Shown here: one piece after another, positions 1 through 5,339 of the stretch
How the letters are laid out: each line of letters starts with the position of its first letter
Position numbering within the stretch: the stretch's first letter is position 1
Assembly: GCA_021463315.1 (NCBI GenBank)
Contig: JAJTXO010000331.1
Location: forward strand, 1 to 5,339
Length of the DNA stretch: 5,339 bases
Direction: 5' to 3'
Source: Caldilineales bacterium
GTDB lineage: Bacteria; Chloroflexota; Anaerolineae; JAAEKA01
The notes under the pieces: model-generated
Told to the model about the DNA's origin: nothing
Databases searched by the model: none
The model's input: the letters and a program-made list of their open reading frames with translations, nothing else
Translations under genes and position numbers: made by a program

Positions 1-495
1 GTGCTCGTCGTGATAGGAGCCATCCTGGTAGAGGGCCTCGCGGCGCGTGCCTTCCAGGCGAAAACCGGCCTTCTCGTAGGCGCGCATGGCCCGCCGGTTG
101 AAGTCGAACACCTCCAGCTCCACCCGGTGCAGGTTCAAGGTGTGAAAGGCAAAGCGCAGCGCGGCGCGAGTGGCCTTGGAGCCGTAGCCCTTGCCCCAGT
201 AGTCGCGCTCGCCGATGACGATGCCAAAGTTGCAATGGCTGCTGATCCAGTCCACGCGATGGAGGCCGACATTGCCGATGTGCCGCCAGCCGTCCCCGGC
301 CGGGACCTCGATGCCGAAGAGGTAGTCGTCGGTCCGATCCAGCCGCGCCTCGAACCAGCGCTCCTCCTTGGCCTTGGACATGGGCTCGAACATCAGCAGG
401 TAGCGCCGCACCTCCGGATCGTTGAACCAGCGTAGGAAGGTGGGAATGTCCTCGCGCTCGACAGTGCGCAGGCGGATGTCATCTTCGTAGATCAT
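1..495 (-). CDS. GNAT-family N-acetyltransferase, RimJ/RimL-like (3' end cut by window edge)
   Basis: This gene encodes an acetyltransferase predicted to move an acetyl group from acetyl-CoA to an amine, either a protein N-terminus or a small molecule; the substrate cannot be told from sequence. The 165 visible residues open with MIYEDDIRLRTVEREDIPTF, the usual first strand and helix of the RimJ/RimL/SpeG branch. The acetyl-CoA pyrophosphate loop is visible as W100-G-K-G-Y-G105, within RDYWGKGYGSKA. The late family signature N133-RRAMRAYEKAGF145 follows, then EGTRREALYQDGSYHDEH running off the edge. Relatives are about 175-190 residues, so probably only 10-25 residues are missing. The ATG at 493-495 is supported by a strong Shine-Dalgarno site. 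It lies downstream of the M28 peptidase on the same strand, but the 169-bp gap with a terminator-like hairpin argues against a tight operon. Cytoplasmic; no signal peptide. The family call is firm and the substrate unknown. Confidence 0.9.
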   Translation of the reverse strand, partial: MIYEDDIRLRTVEREDIPTFLRWFNDPEVRRYLLMFEPMSKAKEERWFEARLDRTDDYLFGIEVPAGDGWRHIGNVGLHRVDWISSHCNFGIVIGERDYWGKGYGSKATRAALRFAFHTLNLHRVELEVFDFNRRAMRAYEKAGFRLEGTRREALYQDGSYHDEH

Positions 496-503
496 GGCTG
501 TAG

Positions 504-509
504 TCTCCT
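504..509 (-). promoter_or_regulatory. Shine-Dalgarno site of the acetyltransferase
   Basis: AGGAGA on the minus strand lies 8 nt before the ATG at 495-493. It fixes the start codon of the acetyltransferase. I could not assign a convincing -35/-10 pair for this gene in the gap behind it. Confidence 0.75.
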
Positions 510-581
510 GTCTCTGTTCCCGTCGGCAGCAATAGACACCGTTACCACTCAGGCCAGGGGTATCATCTCAATAGATTGGGG

Positions 582-645
582 AAAACTTCCGAAGTCTTAT
601 GGACTGTGAGCCCGTTTTGAACAAACCTGCGCAGACTTCGGAAGT
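582..645 (-). terminator. Inverted repeat followed by TTT, probable terminator of the M28 gene
   Basis: ACTTCCGAAGTCT at 585-597 and its exact reverse complement AGACTTCGGAAGT at 633-645 form 13-bp arms around a 35-nt loop. Read on the minus strand, the second arm runs straight into TTT (582-584), starting 20 bases beyond the stop codon of the peptidase gene. That is the order expected of an intrinsic terminator, although the loop is long and the T-tract short. Each arm is itself nearly palindromic (AGACTTC-G-GAAGTCT at 633-647), so each could also fold into its own small hairpin. On the plus strand no T-tract follows. An operator or a short dispersed repeat is an alternative reading. Confidence 0.5.
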
Positions 646-664
646 CTCGACCCCGGTTTATCGT

Positions 665-2242
665 TCATGACCCATTGGATCCCCACTCGGCCGCAAAGCG
701 CTGGATGTCCACCACATCGACGCGGCCGTTGCCGTCCACGTCGTACAGGGGGCTGAAGTTCCACTGGCCGCTCTGCGCCAGCCAAGCCGAGGCAGGCCGC
801 GCGATATCCAGGCTGTCCACCAGGCCGCTGCAGTTCAGATCGGCCCAGTAGCAGGTGGTGCGCAGGCCAGCCATATGGGCAAAGGTGGCCAGCGAGGCCT
901 GGGACATGGCCCGATAGTAGGCGTTGTTGTAGTGCTGGACGCGGTCGTTGATGGTGTGGTAGTACGCGTGGAAATCTCTGGGAATGCCCGGATCCGCGGT
1001 GTAGTTCTCGATGGCCAGGATCGCGGGGATGTTGTAGTTCCAGAAGGAGGAGTGGTCGCTGGCGGTGATGCCGTTGTCGTAGCGCACCGGCGTCAAGGGC
1101 AACTGATAGGCGCTGACCACGTCGATGAAGAGGTTGGCCAGGGTTGTGTTGTTGGGCACCGAAGCACGGGAGTGAACATCCATATCCGGTCCACTGACGG
1201 CGTCCCAGGCGATCATATCCATGTTTAGCACGCCGCGGATATCCTGGTTCTGTACCATAGCGGCATAGGCCTTGCTGCCGTACATGCCCTGCTCCTCGCC
1301 GGTGAACAGCGCAAAGCGCAGCGTGGCGTCGAAGTTATAATGCGACAGAATCTCAGCCGCCAGCAGCAGGGCCACCGAGCCGCTGCCGTTGTCGTCCGCG
1401 CCGGGGGCCAGGGTGGCAGGGTCGCCCGACGTGTTGTCAAGGTGAGCGCTGATGATCACGATGCCGGCATTGGGATCCAGGCCCGGCTTCTCTGCGATCA
1501 CATTGGGCGGCCGGCTGGCGTTCCAGGTGTGCGTGGTGACGTTCAGGCCCAGCCGCGCCAGGCGTTCGGCCATGTAGGTGCTGGCCATCATGGAAGACTG
1601 CGGCGGCGGGTTGCCGGGCGAGTAGCGGGTGACGATGGTGAAAGGCTGGCCCATGATGACGGTCGGCGTCTCGCCGCTCAGCTCGTTGGCGTAGGCCAGC
1701 AGCCGGCTCTGGGTGAGCTGGTCGATGATCTGCTGCACCATGGGCAACGGAGTGATGCTCTCAGGCAGGCGCAGCGGCTGGCGTTCGATCCAGCGCAGCG
1801 GCTGGTCCAGCCGCCACATGCCCTTGTCCAGCGTGAACTGCTGGCCCGTCTCCAGCCGGCGCACCGCGCGCACGCCGTCGTTGTAGAGCTCCACGCCCGG
1901 CCGCTGCCAGTCAGCCAGCGCACCGGTCAGATCCACCATCAGATAAGCCGCGCCGGCCGCGTCGGCGTCCAACACCCGCACCGCATAGCCGCGGGCCTTT
2001 AGCCAGTCCAGCCCGGCCAGGTCGGCCCGCGCCAGCACGTAGGCCTGGGGCAGGGTCTCCACTGCCAGCACGGCCAGCGGCGCCTGGGCCAGAGTGCGCA
2101 CGGCCTCCGGCGCGTCAGGCAACGCCACCCGCACCAGCATCTCGGCGCCGGGCGACGGGGCCGCGTGGGCGCCGGCCACCGGCACGGCGATCAACAACAG
2201 CGCGAGGAGCAGATTGGTAAGCATCAGCGTGGGACGTGGCAT
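665..2242 (-). CDS. Secreted M28-family zinc metallopeptidase with C-terminal dockerin-like repeats
   Basis: The product is 525 residues and is predicted to be an exported, di-zinc amino- or carboxypeptidase. Residues 1-27 form a signal peptide: MPRP, a hydrophobic core LLLALLLIAVPVAG, then AHA|AP as a likely cleavage site. Residues 28-165 form an N-terminal region, perhaps a propeptide. The M28 catalytic domain covers about 175-460, with metal ligands H267 (SAHLDN), D283 or D284 (GADDNGSGS), E317, D342 (NMDMIAWD) and H397 (SDHSSFW), and catalytic E316 (FTGEEQG). The tail holds two dockerin/EF-hand-like loops: D468-L-N-C-S-G-L-V-D-S-L-D479 and D501-V-D-G-N-G-R-V-D-V-V-D512. The only two cysteines seen, C464 and C471, flank and enter loop 1. 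The ATG at 2242 is preferred over a TTG 27 bases upstream because a GGAGG site sits 6 nt before it. It is transcribed divergently from dinB. The peptide substrate is unknown. Confidence 0.92.
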   Translation of the reverse strand: MPRPTLMLTNLLLALLLIAVPVAGAHAAPSPGAEMLVRVALPDAPEAVRTLAQAPLAVLAVETLPQAYVLARADLAGLDWLKARGYAVRVLDADAAGAAYLMVDLTGALADWQRPGVELYNDGVRAVRRLETGQQFTLDKGMWRLDQPLRWIERQPLRLPESITPLPMVQQIIDQLTQSRLLAYANELSGETPTVIMGQPFTIVTRYSPGNPPPQSSMMASTYMAERLARLGLNVTTHTWNASRPPNVIAEKPGLDPNAGIVIISAHLDNTSGDPATLAPGADDNGSGSVALLLAAEILSHYNFDATLRFALFTGEEQGMYGSKAYAAMVQNQDIRGVLNMDMIAWDAVSGPDMDVHSRASVPNNTTLANLFIDVVSAYQLPLTPVRYDNGITASDHSSFWNYNIPAILAIENYTADPGIPRDFHAYYHTINDRVQHYNNAYYRAMSQASLATFAHMAGLRTTCYWADLNCSGLVDSLDIARPASAWLAQSGQWNFSPLYDVDGNGRVDVVDIQRFAAEWGSNGS

Positions 2243-2248
2243 CGGGAA

Positions 2249-2253
2249 CCTCC
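2249..2253 (-). promoter_or_regulatory. Shine-Dalgarno site of the M28 peptidase
   Basis: GGAGG on the minus strand with a 6-nt spacer to the ATG at 2242-2240. It decides the start against the in-frame TTG at 2269-2267, which would add nine residues (MSFPTRRFP) and has no such site. Confidence 0.8.
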
Positions 2254-2281
2254 GGGTGGGGAATGACAAGGCGTGCGCGCT

Positions 2282-2311
2282 ATTCTACTCGCGAACGCCC
2301 GAACACGCTAA
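2282..2311 (-). promoter_or_regulatory. Possible promoter of the M28 peptidase
   Basis: On the minus strand TAGAAT (2287-2282) matches the sigma-70 -10 consensus at five of six positions and would start a transcript near 2275, giving a leader of about 30 nt. The -35 is poor: TTAGCG at 2311-2306 with an 18-bp spacer. The spacer holds two GTTC words 8 bp apart (2304-2301 and 2296-2293), which may be chance. Confidence 0.4.
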
Positions 2312-2410
2312 CTCGCCGCCCGCGTTTGCCGCCCCTCGATCCCAGGGGCGTCCCGCCCGACTCCGGCCGGGCGCGCTCCCGACCCGGGGAACTTGTTTTT
2401 CGCTGGTCCT

Positions 2411-2536
2411 GAAGCAAGCTCCACAGCGCGCACACCAGCTTGCTTCAGCATGCTTCCGCTGTGTCAGCCTGCGGTTTCAACCGCAGGCCAGCATCGCCGC
2501 CGAATGAATTCGGCGGCTGACACGCCCAAGCATGCT
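2411..2536. repeat. Palindromic tandem repeat, unit 1 (126 bp)
   Basis: This is the first of two adjacent copies, 120 of 126 positions identical by eye. The unit divides cleanly into two folds. Fold A (2411-2446) is GAAGCAAGCT pairing with AGCTTGCTTC over a 16-nt loop. Fold B (2447-2536) is closed by AGCATGCTT (2447-2455) with AAGCATGCT (2528-2536), then GTGTCA (2461-2466) with TGACAC (2518-2523). That inner stem encloses two hairpins, each with 10-bp arms and a 2-nt centre: GCCTGCGGTT/AACCGCAGGC (2467-2488, centre TC) and GCCGCCGAAT/ATTCGGCGGC (2496-2517, centre GA). Unit 1 is intact in all stems. The density of symmetry suggests a REP- or MITE-like element, or a folded RNA. No transposase is nearby. 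Confidence 0.9.
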
Positions 2537-2546
2537 GAAGCAAGCT
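2437..2546. repeat. 19-bp perfect inverted repeat spanning the junction of the two units
   Basis: AGCTTGCTTCAGCATGCTT (2437-2455) and its exact reverse complement (2528-2546) bracket a 110-bp segment containing the two internal hairpins. The arms arise because the 10-bp arm of fold A and the 9-bp arm of fold B are contiguous in unit 1 and again at the junction with unit 2. This may be the true boundary of the element, with the arms as terminal inverted repeats, or only a product of tandem duplication. I see no target-site duplication at the arms. Confidence 0.75.
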
Positions 2547-2662
2547 CCACAGCGCGCACATTAGCTTGCTTCAGCATGCTTCCGCTGTGTCAGCCTGCGG
2601 TTTCAACCGCAGGCCAGCGTCACCGCCGAATGAATTCGGCGTCTGACACGCCCAAGTATGCT
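2537..2662. repeat. Palindromic tandem repeat, unit 2 (126 bp)
   Basis: The second copy begins at the base after unit 1 ends and ends 22 bp before the dinB -35. It differs at six positions. Two (CC to TT at 2561-2562) are in the loop of fold A. Two are in 2619-2622, the second of which opens the base of hairpin 2. One is at 2642, in the facing arm of hairpin 2, and does not restore pairing, leaving an 8-bp stem (CGCCGAAT/ATTCGGCG). One is at 2657, turning AAGCATGCT into AAGTATGCT in the closing arm; in RNA this still allows a G-U pair. Hairpin 1 (2593-2614) and the GTGTCA/TGACAC stem (2587-2592 with 2644-2649) are unchanged. Unit 2 thus looks slightly more decayed than unit 1. Confidence 0.9.
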
Positions 2663-2684
2663 AAGGACCTGTCACGAGAGAGGA

Positions 2685-2713
2685 TTGCATCCCCATCCCT
2701 CCTGGCGTACAAT
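2685..2713 (+). promoter_or_regulatory. Probable dinB promoter giving a leaderless or near-leaderless mRNA
   Basis: TACAAT at 2708-2713 matches the -10 consensus at five of six positions, and TTGCAT lies exactly 17 bp upstream (2685-2690) as a weak -35. Transcription would begin at about 2720-2723, on or just before the dinB ATG at 2723. The absence of a Shine-Dalgarno site before that ATG fits such an arrangement. I see no palindromic LexA-type box overlapping it. Confidence 0.55.
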
Positions 2714-2722
2714 GGCTGGGCC

Positions 2723-3838
2723 ATGAACGACCAACCCCGCGCCCTGTTGCACATCGATCTGGACGCCTTCTTCGCTGCCGTGGAGATCCTGGAAAACCCC
2801 GCGCTGGCTGGCCAGCCGGTGCTGGTCGGCGGCCGGCCCAGCGAGCGCGGGGTGGTGGCGGCCGCCTCCTACCCGGCCCGCGCCTTCGGCTGCCGCTCGG
2901 CCATGCCCATGGCCCAGGCGCTCAAGCTGTGCCCGCAGGCCATCGTGCTGCCGGTGCGCCACAGCCTCTACCGCCAATACTCGCGCCGCGTCATGGCCCT
3001 GCTGTACGAATTGACCTCGCTGGTGGAGCAGGTCAGCATCGACGAGGCCTTTCTGGAGCTGACAGAGCAGGTGGCCGCTTGGGAGGAGCTGATCGAGATC
3101 GCCCGCCGCCTGCAACGCCAGGTGCGGGAGGAGATCGGCCTCTCCGCGTCGTTGGGGGTGGCCGCCAACAAGCAGGTGGCCAAGGTCGCGTCGGATTATG
3201 ACAAGCCGGGCGGGCTGACCGTGGTGCGGCCTGGCCATGAGGCGGCCTTTCTGGCCCCGCTGCCGGCCCGCGCGCTGTGGGGCGTCGGCCCGGTGACGGC
3301 CGCCCGGCTGGCCAGCATGGACGTACACACCGTGGGCGAGCTGGCCAGCCTGCCCGACGCAACCCTGCGCGCCGCGTTTGGCCGGCATGGGCCGGAGCTG
3401 GGCAGCCGGGCCAGGGGCGAGGACGATAGCCCCGTCATCGCCGAGCATGTGCGCAAATCGATCAGCCAGGAGCGCACCTTCGACCGGGACATCGCCGAGC
3501 TGCGGCCGCTGAAGCAGCACCTGTGGCGCATGAGCCAGGCCGTGGCGGGCTATCTGCAAGGCCGCGAGCTGGCCGGCGGCGTGGTGGCCATCAAGCTGCG
3601 CTACAGCGACTTCACCACGCTCACCCGCCAGATGACGCTGCCGCTGCCCAGCGACGACGCGGTGGAGATCTACCGCGCGGCCCTGACCCTGCTGGAGCGG
3701 ACCTGGGAGGGCGGCCGGCCCGTGCGCCTGCTGGGCGTCGGCGCGCACCAGCTCAGCCAGCCCAGCCGGCAGTTGTCGCTGTTCGACGACCCGGCCGGCG
3801 TAGCGTCTGGCAAGCGCTTCGACGGCAACCAGACATAA
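2723..3838 (+). CDS. dinB: DNA polymerase IV (Y-family translesion polymerase)
   Basis: The product is 371 residues, close to the usual 340-400 for Pol IV, and copies past damaged template bases at low fidelity. The palm starts with H10-I-D-L-D-A-F-F17, giving metal ligand D12 and steric-gate F17; the other catalytic acids are D107 and E108 in VSIDEAFLEL. S143-L-G-V-A-A-N-K...K161-P-G-G-L is the second family signature. The thumb helix-hairpin-helix is LWGVGPVTAARL (185-196). The little finger follows from about 237 to 345. The C-terminus carries QLSLF (350-354), a textbook beta-clamp-binding motif, so the protein should be recruited to the replication clamp. The ATG at 2723 is chosen because the protein family begins just there; the same frame is open further upstream through the palindromic repeats, but that extension of up to 110 residues is not polymerase-like. 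No Shine-Dalgarno site is visible. The regulator gene begins 92 bp downstream. Confidence 0.96.
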   Translation: MNDQPRALLHIDLDAFFAAVEILENPALAGQPVLVGGRPSERGVVAAASYPARAFGCRSAMPMAQALKLCPQAIVLPVRHSLYRQYSRRVMALLYELTSLVEQVSIDEAFLELTEQVAAWEELIEIARRLQRQVREEIGLSASLGVAANKQVAKVASDYDKPGGLTVVRPGHEAAFLAPLPARALWGVGPVTAARLASMDVHTVGELASLPDATLRAAFGRHGPELGSRARGEDDSPVIAEHVRKSISQERTFDRDIAELRPLKQHLWRMSQAVAGYLQGRELAGGVVAIKLRYSDFTTLTRQMTLPLPSDDAVEIYRAALTLLERTWEGGRPVRLLGVGAHQLSQPSRQLSLFDDPAGVASGKRFDGNQT

Positions 3839-3846
3839 CCAACCCA

Positions 3847-3874
3847 TTGACTTTCCCGTGAAAGATGTTACAAT
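3847..3874 (+). promoter_or_regulatory. Promoter of the BTAD-AAA regulator gene
   Basis: TTGACT (3847-3852) and TACAAT (3869-3874), separated by 16 bp, each match the sigma-70 consensus at five of six positions. A start near 3881 gives a 5' leader of about 50 nt. The spacer carries a small inverted repeat, CTTTC-CCGT-GAAAG (3851-3864). The promoter starts only 8 bp after the dinB stop, and I see no convincing terminator for dinB, so read-through from dinB remains possible. Confidence 0.65.
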
Positions 3875-3930
3875 AAGGGTGGGAACGGCGTCTCACGGTG
3901 CTATGCTGTAACGCAGTTGGATGGTGAATC

Positions 3931-5339
3931 ATGTCTGGCATGACGACGACGCAGCAAGATCGCCAACTGATACCTGCAGAACTGCACATCCGCCTCTTGG
4001 GCCTGCCGCAAGCGCGGTGGCGAGGTGAGATGCTGGAAATGCCGCGGCGCCAGGTGCGCGCCTTGCTCTACCGCCTGGCCGCCGATACCCGACCCGTCGC
4101 GCGCGATGGACTGTGTTTTCTATTCTGGCCCGACGCCGGCGACGCGACTGCGCGCCACAACCTGAGCCGGCTCCTTGCGATTCTGCGCGCGACTCTGCCC
4201 GACCCGAACCTGCTCATGGCGCACGACGACCAAATCGCTCTGCGCCGGCCGTGCATCTGGACCGACACACAAGCGTTTTCCGACCTGCATTTGGCCTGGA
4301 GCTCACACGGGGACATCGCCAGCCTGCGCCAGGCGGCCGACCTGTGGCGCGGGCCGTTCTTGGAGGGCTTCTCTCTGCCCGACAGCCCTGAGTTCGACGC
4401 CTGGCTGAGCCTGGAGCGGGAGCACTGGACACGCCTCACACTACAAATCCTGTCGGCGCTGACTGACGCACTGGCTATCGAGCGCGACTACGCCGGCGCC
4501 ATCGGCTACGCCCTGCGCACCCTGGCTCTGGACGAGTTGGCCGAAGACGTTCACCGCCGTCTGATCGAGCTCTACGCGCTCAATGGCAAGCGCAGCGCGG
4601 CGTTGCAGCAATACGAACGGTGCGTCACCGTGCTGGAGCGCGAGCTGGGCGTCGATCCAATGCCCGAAACCCAGGCCGTGTATCGCGCCGTCCTGCACGA
4701 CGGCACGGGTGGCGCACGAAGCGCCGCCAGCCGGCCACAAGACCTGTGGCCTGTGCCCAGGACGCCGCTGATTGGGCGCGCGGCCGGGCTCTGCGCGCTG
4801 CACGAAGCCTATCGCCAGGCACGGGCAGGCCACGGCAGCGCGTTCCTGGTCAGCGGCGAGCCGGGAGTGGGTAAGTCCCGGCTGATGCAGGAGTTTGCCG
4901 GCCGGGTGCGCAGTCAGACGCTGGTGCTGGCTGGCCGCTGCTACCCTGAGACGCGCACCACCCCCTACCAGCCGCTGGTCGAGGCGCTGCGGCCCCATCT
5001 GGACACTCGGCGTTTCGAGTTCGAGGCTGGCGAGCAACCGCCCTGGCTGGCTGCTCTGGGCCAGCTATTCCCTGAGCTGCGCCCAACACGTGGCGACCTG
5101 GCGCAAGCGCCAGCCGGCGAGCCAGGCTGGGCGCGCACCCGGCTCTTCGAGGCCCTGGAAACCCTCGTGCTGCGGCTGGCGCAAGGAGCGCCGGCCCCAG
5201 TGCTCATCCTGGACGACCTGCACTGGGCCGACAGCGCGAGTCTGGACTGGCTGGCGTTCATGGGCCGGCGCCTGCACAGCCGCCCGCTGCTGGTTGTGGG
5301 CGCCTATCGCACCGAAGAAGCCAGCACGCTGAACGCGCT
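3931..5339 (+). CDS. BTAD-containing AAA ATPase transcriptional activator (5' part only)
   Basis: The 469 visible residues form a large signal-responsive regulator of the SARP/AfsR-like class, cytoplasmic and DNA-binding. Residues 18-110 are an OmpR/PhoB-type winged helix: LHIRLLG strand, RRQVRALLYRLA helix, LFWPDAGDATARHNLSRLLAILR recognition region, then a wing ending IALRRPCIW. Residues 111-256 are the bacterial transcriptional activation domain (TDTQAF, LWRGPFLEGF, ALQQYERCVTVLERELGVDP), made of TPR-like helices. From about 277 an AAA/STAND-type ATPase begins with PLIGRAAGL; Walker A is GEPGVGKS (309-316) and Walker B is VLILDDLHWAD (424-434). Relatives are often 900-1,100 residues with C-terminal TPRs, so about half is missing. 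The ATG at 3931 is secure as an upper limit, since an in-frame TGA lies at 3925-3927; ATG 3940 is an alternative. The Shine-Dalgarno signal is weak. Its targets and ligand are unknown. Confidence 0.93.
   Translation, partial: MSGMTTTQQDRQLIPAELHIRLLGLPQARWRGEMLEMPRRQVRALLYRLAADTRPVARDGLCFLFWPDAGDATARHNLSRLLAILRATLPDPNLLMAHDDQIALRRPCIWTDTQAFSDLHLAWSSHGDIASLRQAADLWRGPFLEGFSLPDSPEFDAWLSLEREHWTRLTLQILSALTDALAIERDYAGAIGYALRTLALDELAEDVHRRLIELYALNGKRSAALQQYERCVTVLERELGVDPMPETQAVYRAVLHDGTGGARSAASRPQDLWPVPRTPLIGRAAGLCALHEAYRQARAGHGSAFLVSGEPGVGKSRLMQEFAGRVRSQTLVLAGRCYPETRTTPYQPLVEALRPHLDTRRFEFEAGEQPPWLAALGQLFPELRPTRGDLAQAPAGEPGWARTRLFEALETLVLRLAQGAPAPVLILDDLHWADSASLDWLAFMGRRLHSRPLLVVGAYRTEEASTLNA

Larger units (their letters stand above)
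2243..2722. other. 480-bp gene-free region between the divergent M28 and dinB genes
   Basis: No credible gene lies here. From left to right it contains the Shine-Dalgarno site and possible promoter of the peptidase (minus strand), a GC-rich stretch at about 2335-2408 in which I see only short 4-5 bp inverted repeats and no assignable function, two tandem 126-bp palindromic units (2411-2662), and the dinB promoter (2685-2713). One plus-strand frame stays open through the repeats because the period is a multiple of three, but its translation is only a duplicated low-complexity peptide. Confidence 0.75.

Noticed and set aside
1..435. Plus-strand open frame of 144 codons at the left edge
   Set aside because: It lies opposite the acetyltransferase, whose motifs are unmistakable on the minus strand, and has no family features itself.
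1340..2002. Plus-strand open frame of 220 codons opposite the M28 peptidase
   Set aside because: It is a shadow of the peptidase gene with biased composition and no domain pattern.
2292..2304. Direct repeat CGAACGCC-CGAAC as a possible LexA/SOS site between dinB and the peptidase
   Set aside because: The half-sites are direct, 8 bp apart, and do not match the palindromic CGAAC-N4-GTTCG box or the direct GTTC-N7-GTTC box. They are also about 400 bp from the dinB promoter and nearer the peptidase promoter.
2346..2400. GC-rich hairpins followed by TTTTT as a plus-strand terminator
   Set aside because: No plus-strand gene lies upstream to terminate, stems are only 4-5 bp, and the T-run at 2396-2400 is not adjacent to a clear stem.
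2411..2662. CRISPR array
   Set aside because: There are only two 126-bp near-identical copies with no spacers between them and no cas genes; the structure is a tandem palindromic duplication.
2672..3847. Long minus-strand open frame (391 codons) opposite dinB
   Set aside because: It is antisense to a clear polymerase gene. Its translation is rich in A, G, H, L, Q and R with no recognisable domain, as expected from a shadow frame in GC-rich coding DNA.
3867..3912. GTTACA / TGTAAC 6-bp inverted repeat around the regulator start site
   Set aside because: The arms are short with a 34-nt loop; too weak to call an operator or riboswitch.
4441..5037. Minus-strand open frame of 198 codons within the regulator
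   Set aside because: It is antisense to the BTAD and ATPase coding sequence, which carries Walker A and Walker B on the plus strand.

Overview
This is a GC-rich bacterial window with four protein-coding genes, two of them cut by the window edges. The gene set suggests a member of the Chloroflexota (Anaerolineae/Caldilineae-like): a BTAD-AAA transcriptional activator of the type abundant there, a secreted M28 peptidase ending in a dockerin-like calcium-binding pair, and palindromic intergenic repeats. This placement is an inference from gene style; an actinobacterium or another GC-rich lineage is not excluded.

Layout. Minus strand, positions 1-495: the N-terminal 165 residues of a GNAT N-acetyltransferase of the RimJ/RimL type, with its C-terminus beyond the left edge. 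Positions 496-664: a short intergenic stretch with a 13-bp inverted repeat followed by TTT on the minus strand, a plausible terminator for the next gene. Minus strand, 665-2242: a complete exported M28 zinc peptidase with all metal and catalytic residues and a C-terminal dockerin-like module. Positions 2243-2722: a 480-bp region between divergent genes, holding the peptidase promoter, two tandem 126-bp copies of a strongly palindromic element, and the promoter of the next gene. Plus strand, 2723-3838: a complete DNA polymerase IV (dinB) with catalytic residues and a clamp-binding QLSLF motif. Positions 3839-3930: a promoter close to consensus. Plus strand, 3931 to the right edge: the first 469 residues of a winged-helix/BTAD/AAA ATPase regulator.

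The genes do not look like one pathway. The peptidase and acetyltransferase are co-directional but separated by a probable terminator. dinB and the regulator each appear to have their own promoter. The most unusual part is the tandem repeat: each 126-bp unit divides exactly into a simple hairpin and a nested three-way-junction fold, and the two copies are 95 percent identical. I see no sign of a defence system, CRISPR array, tRNA, rRNA or complete mobile element.
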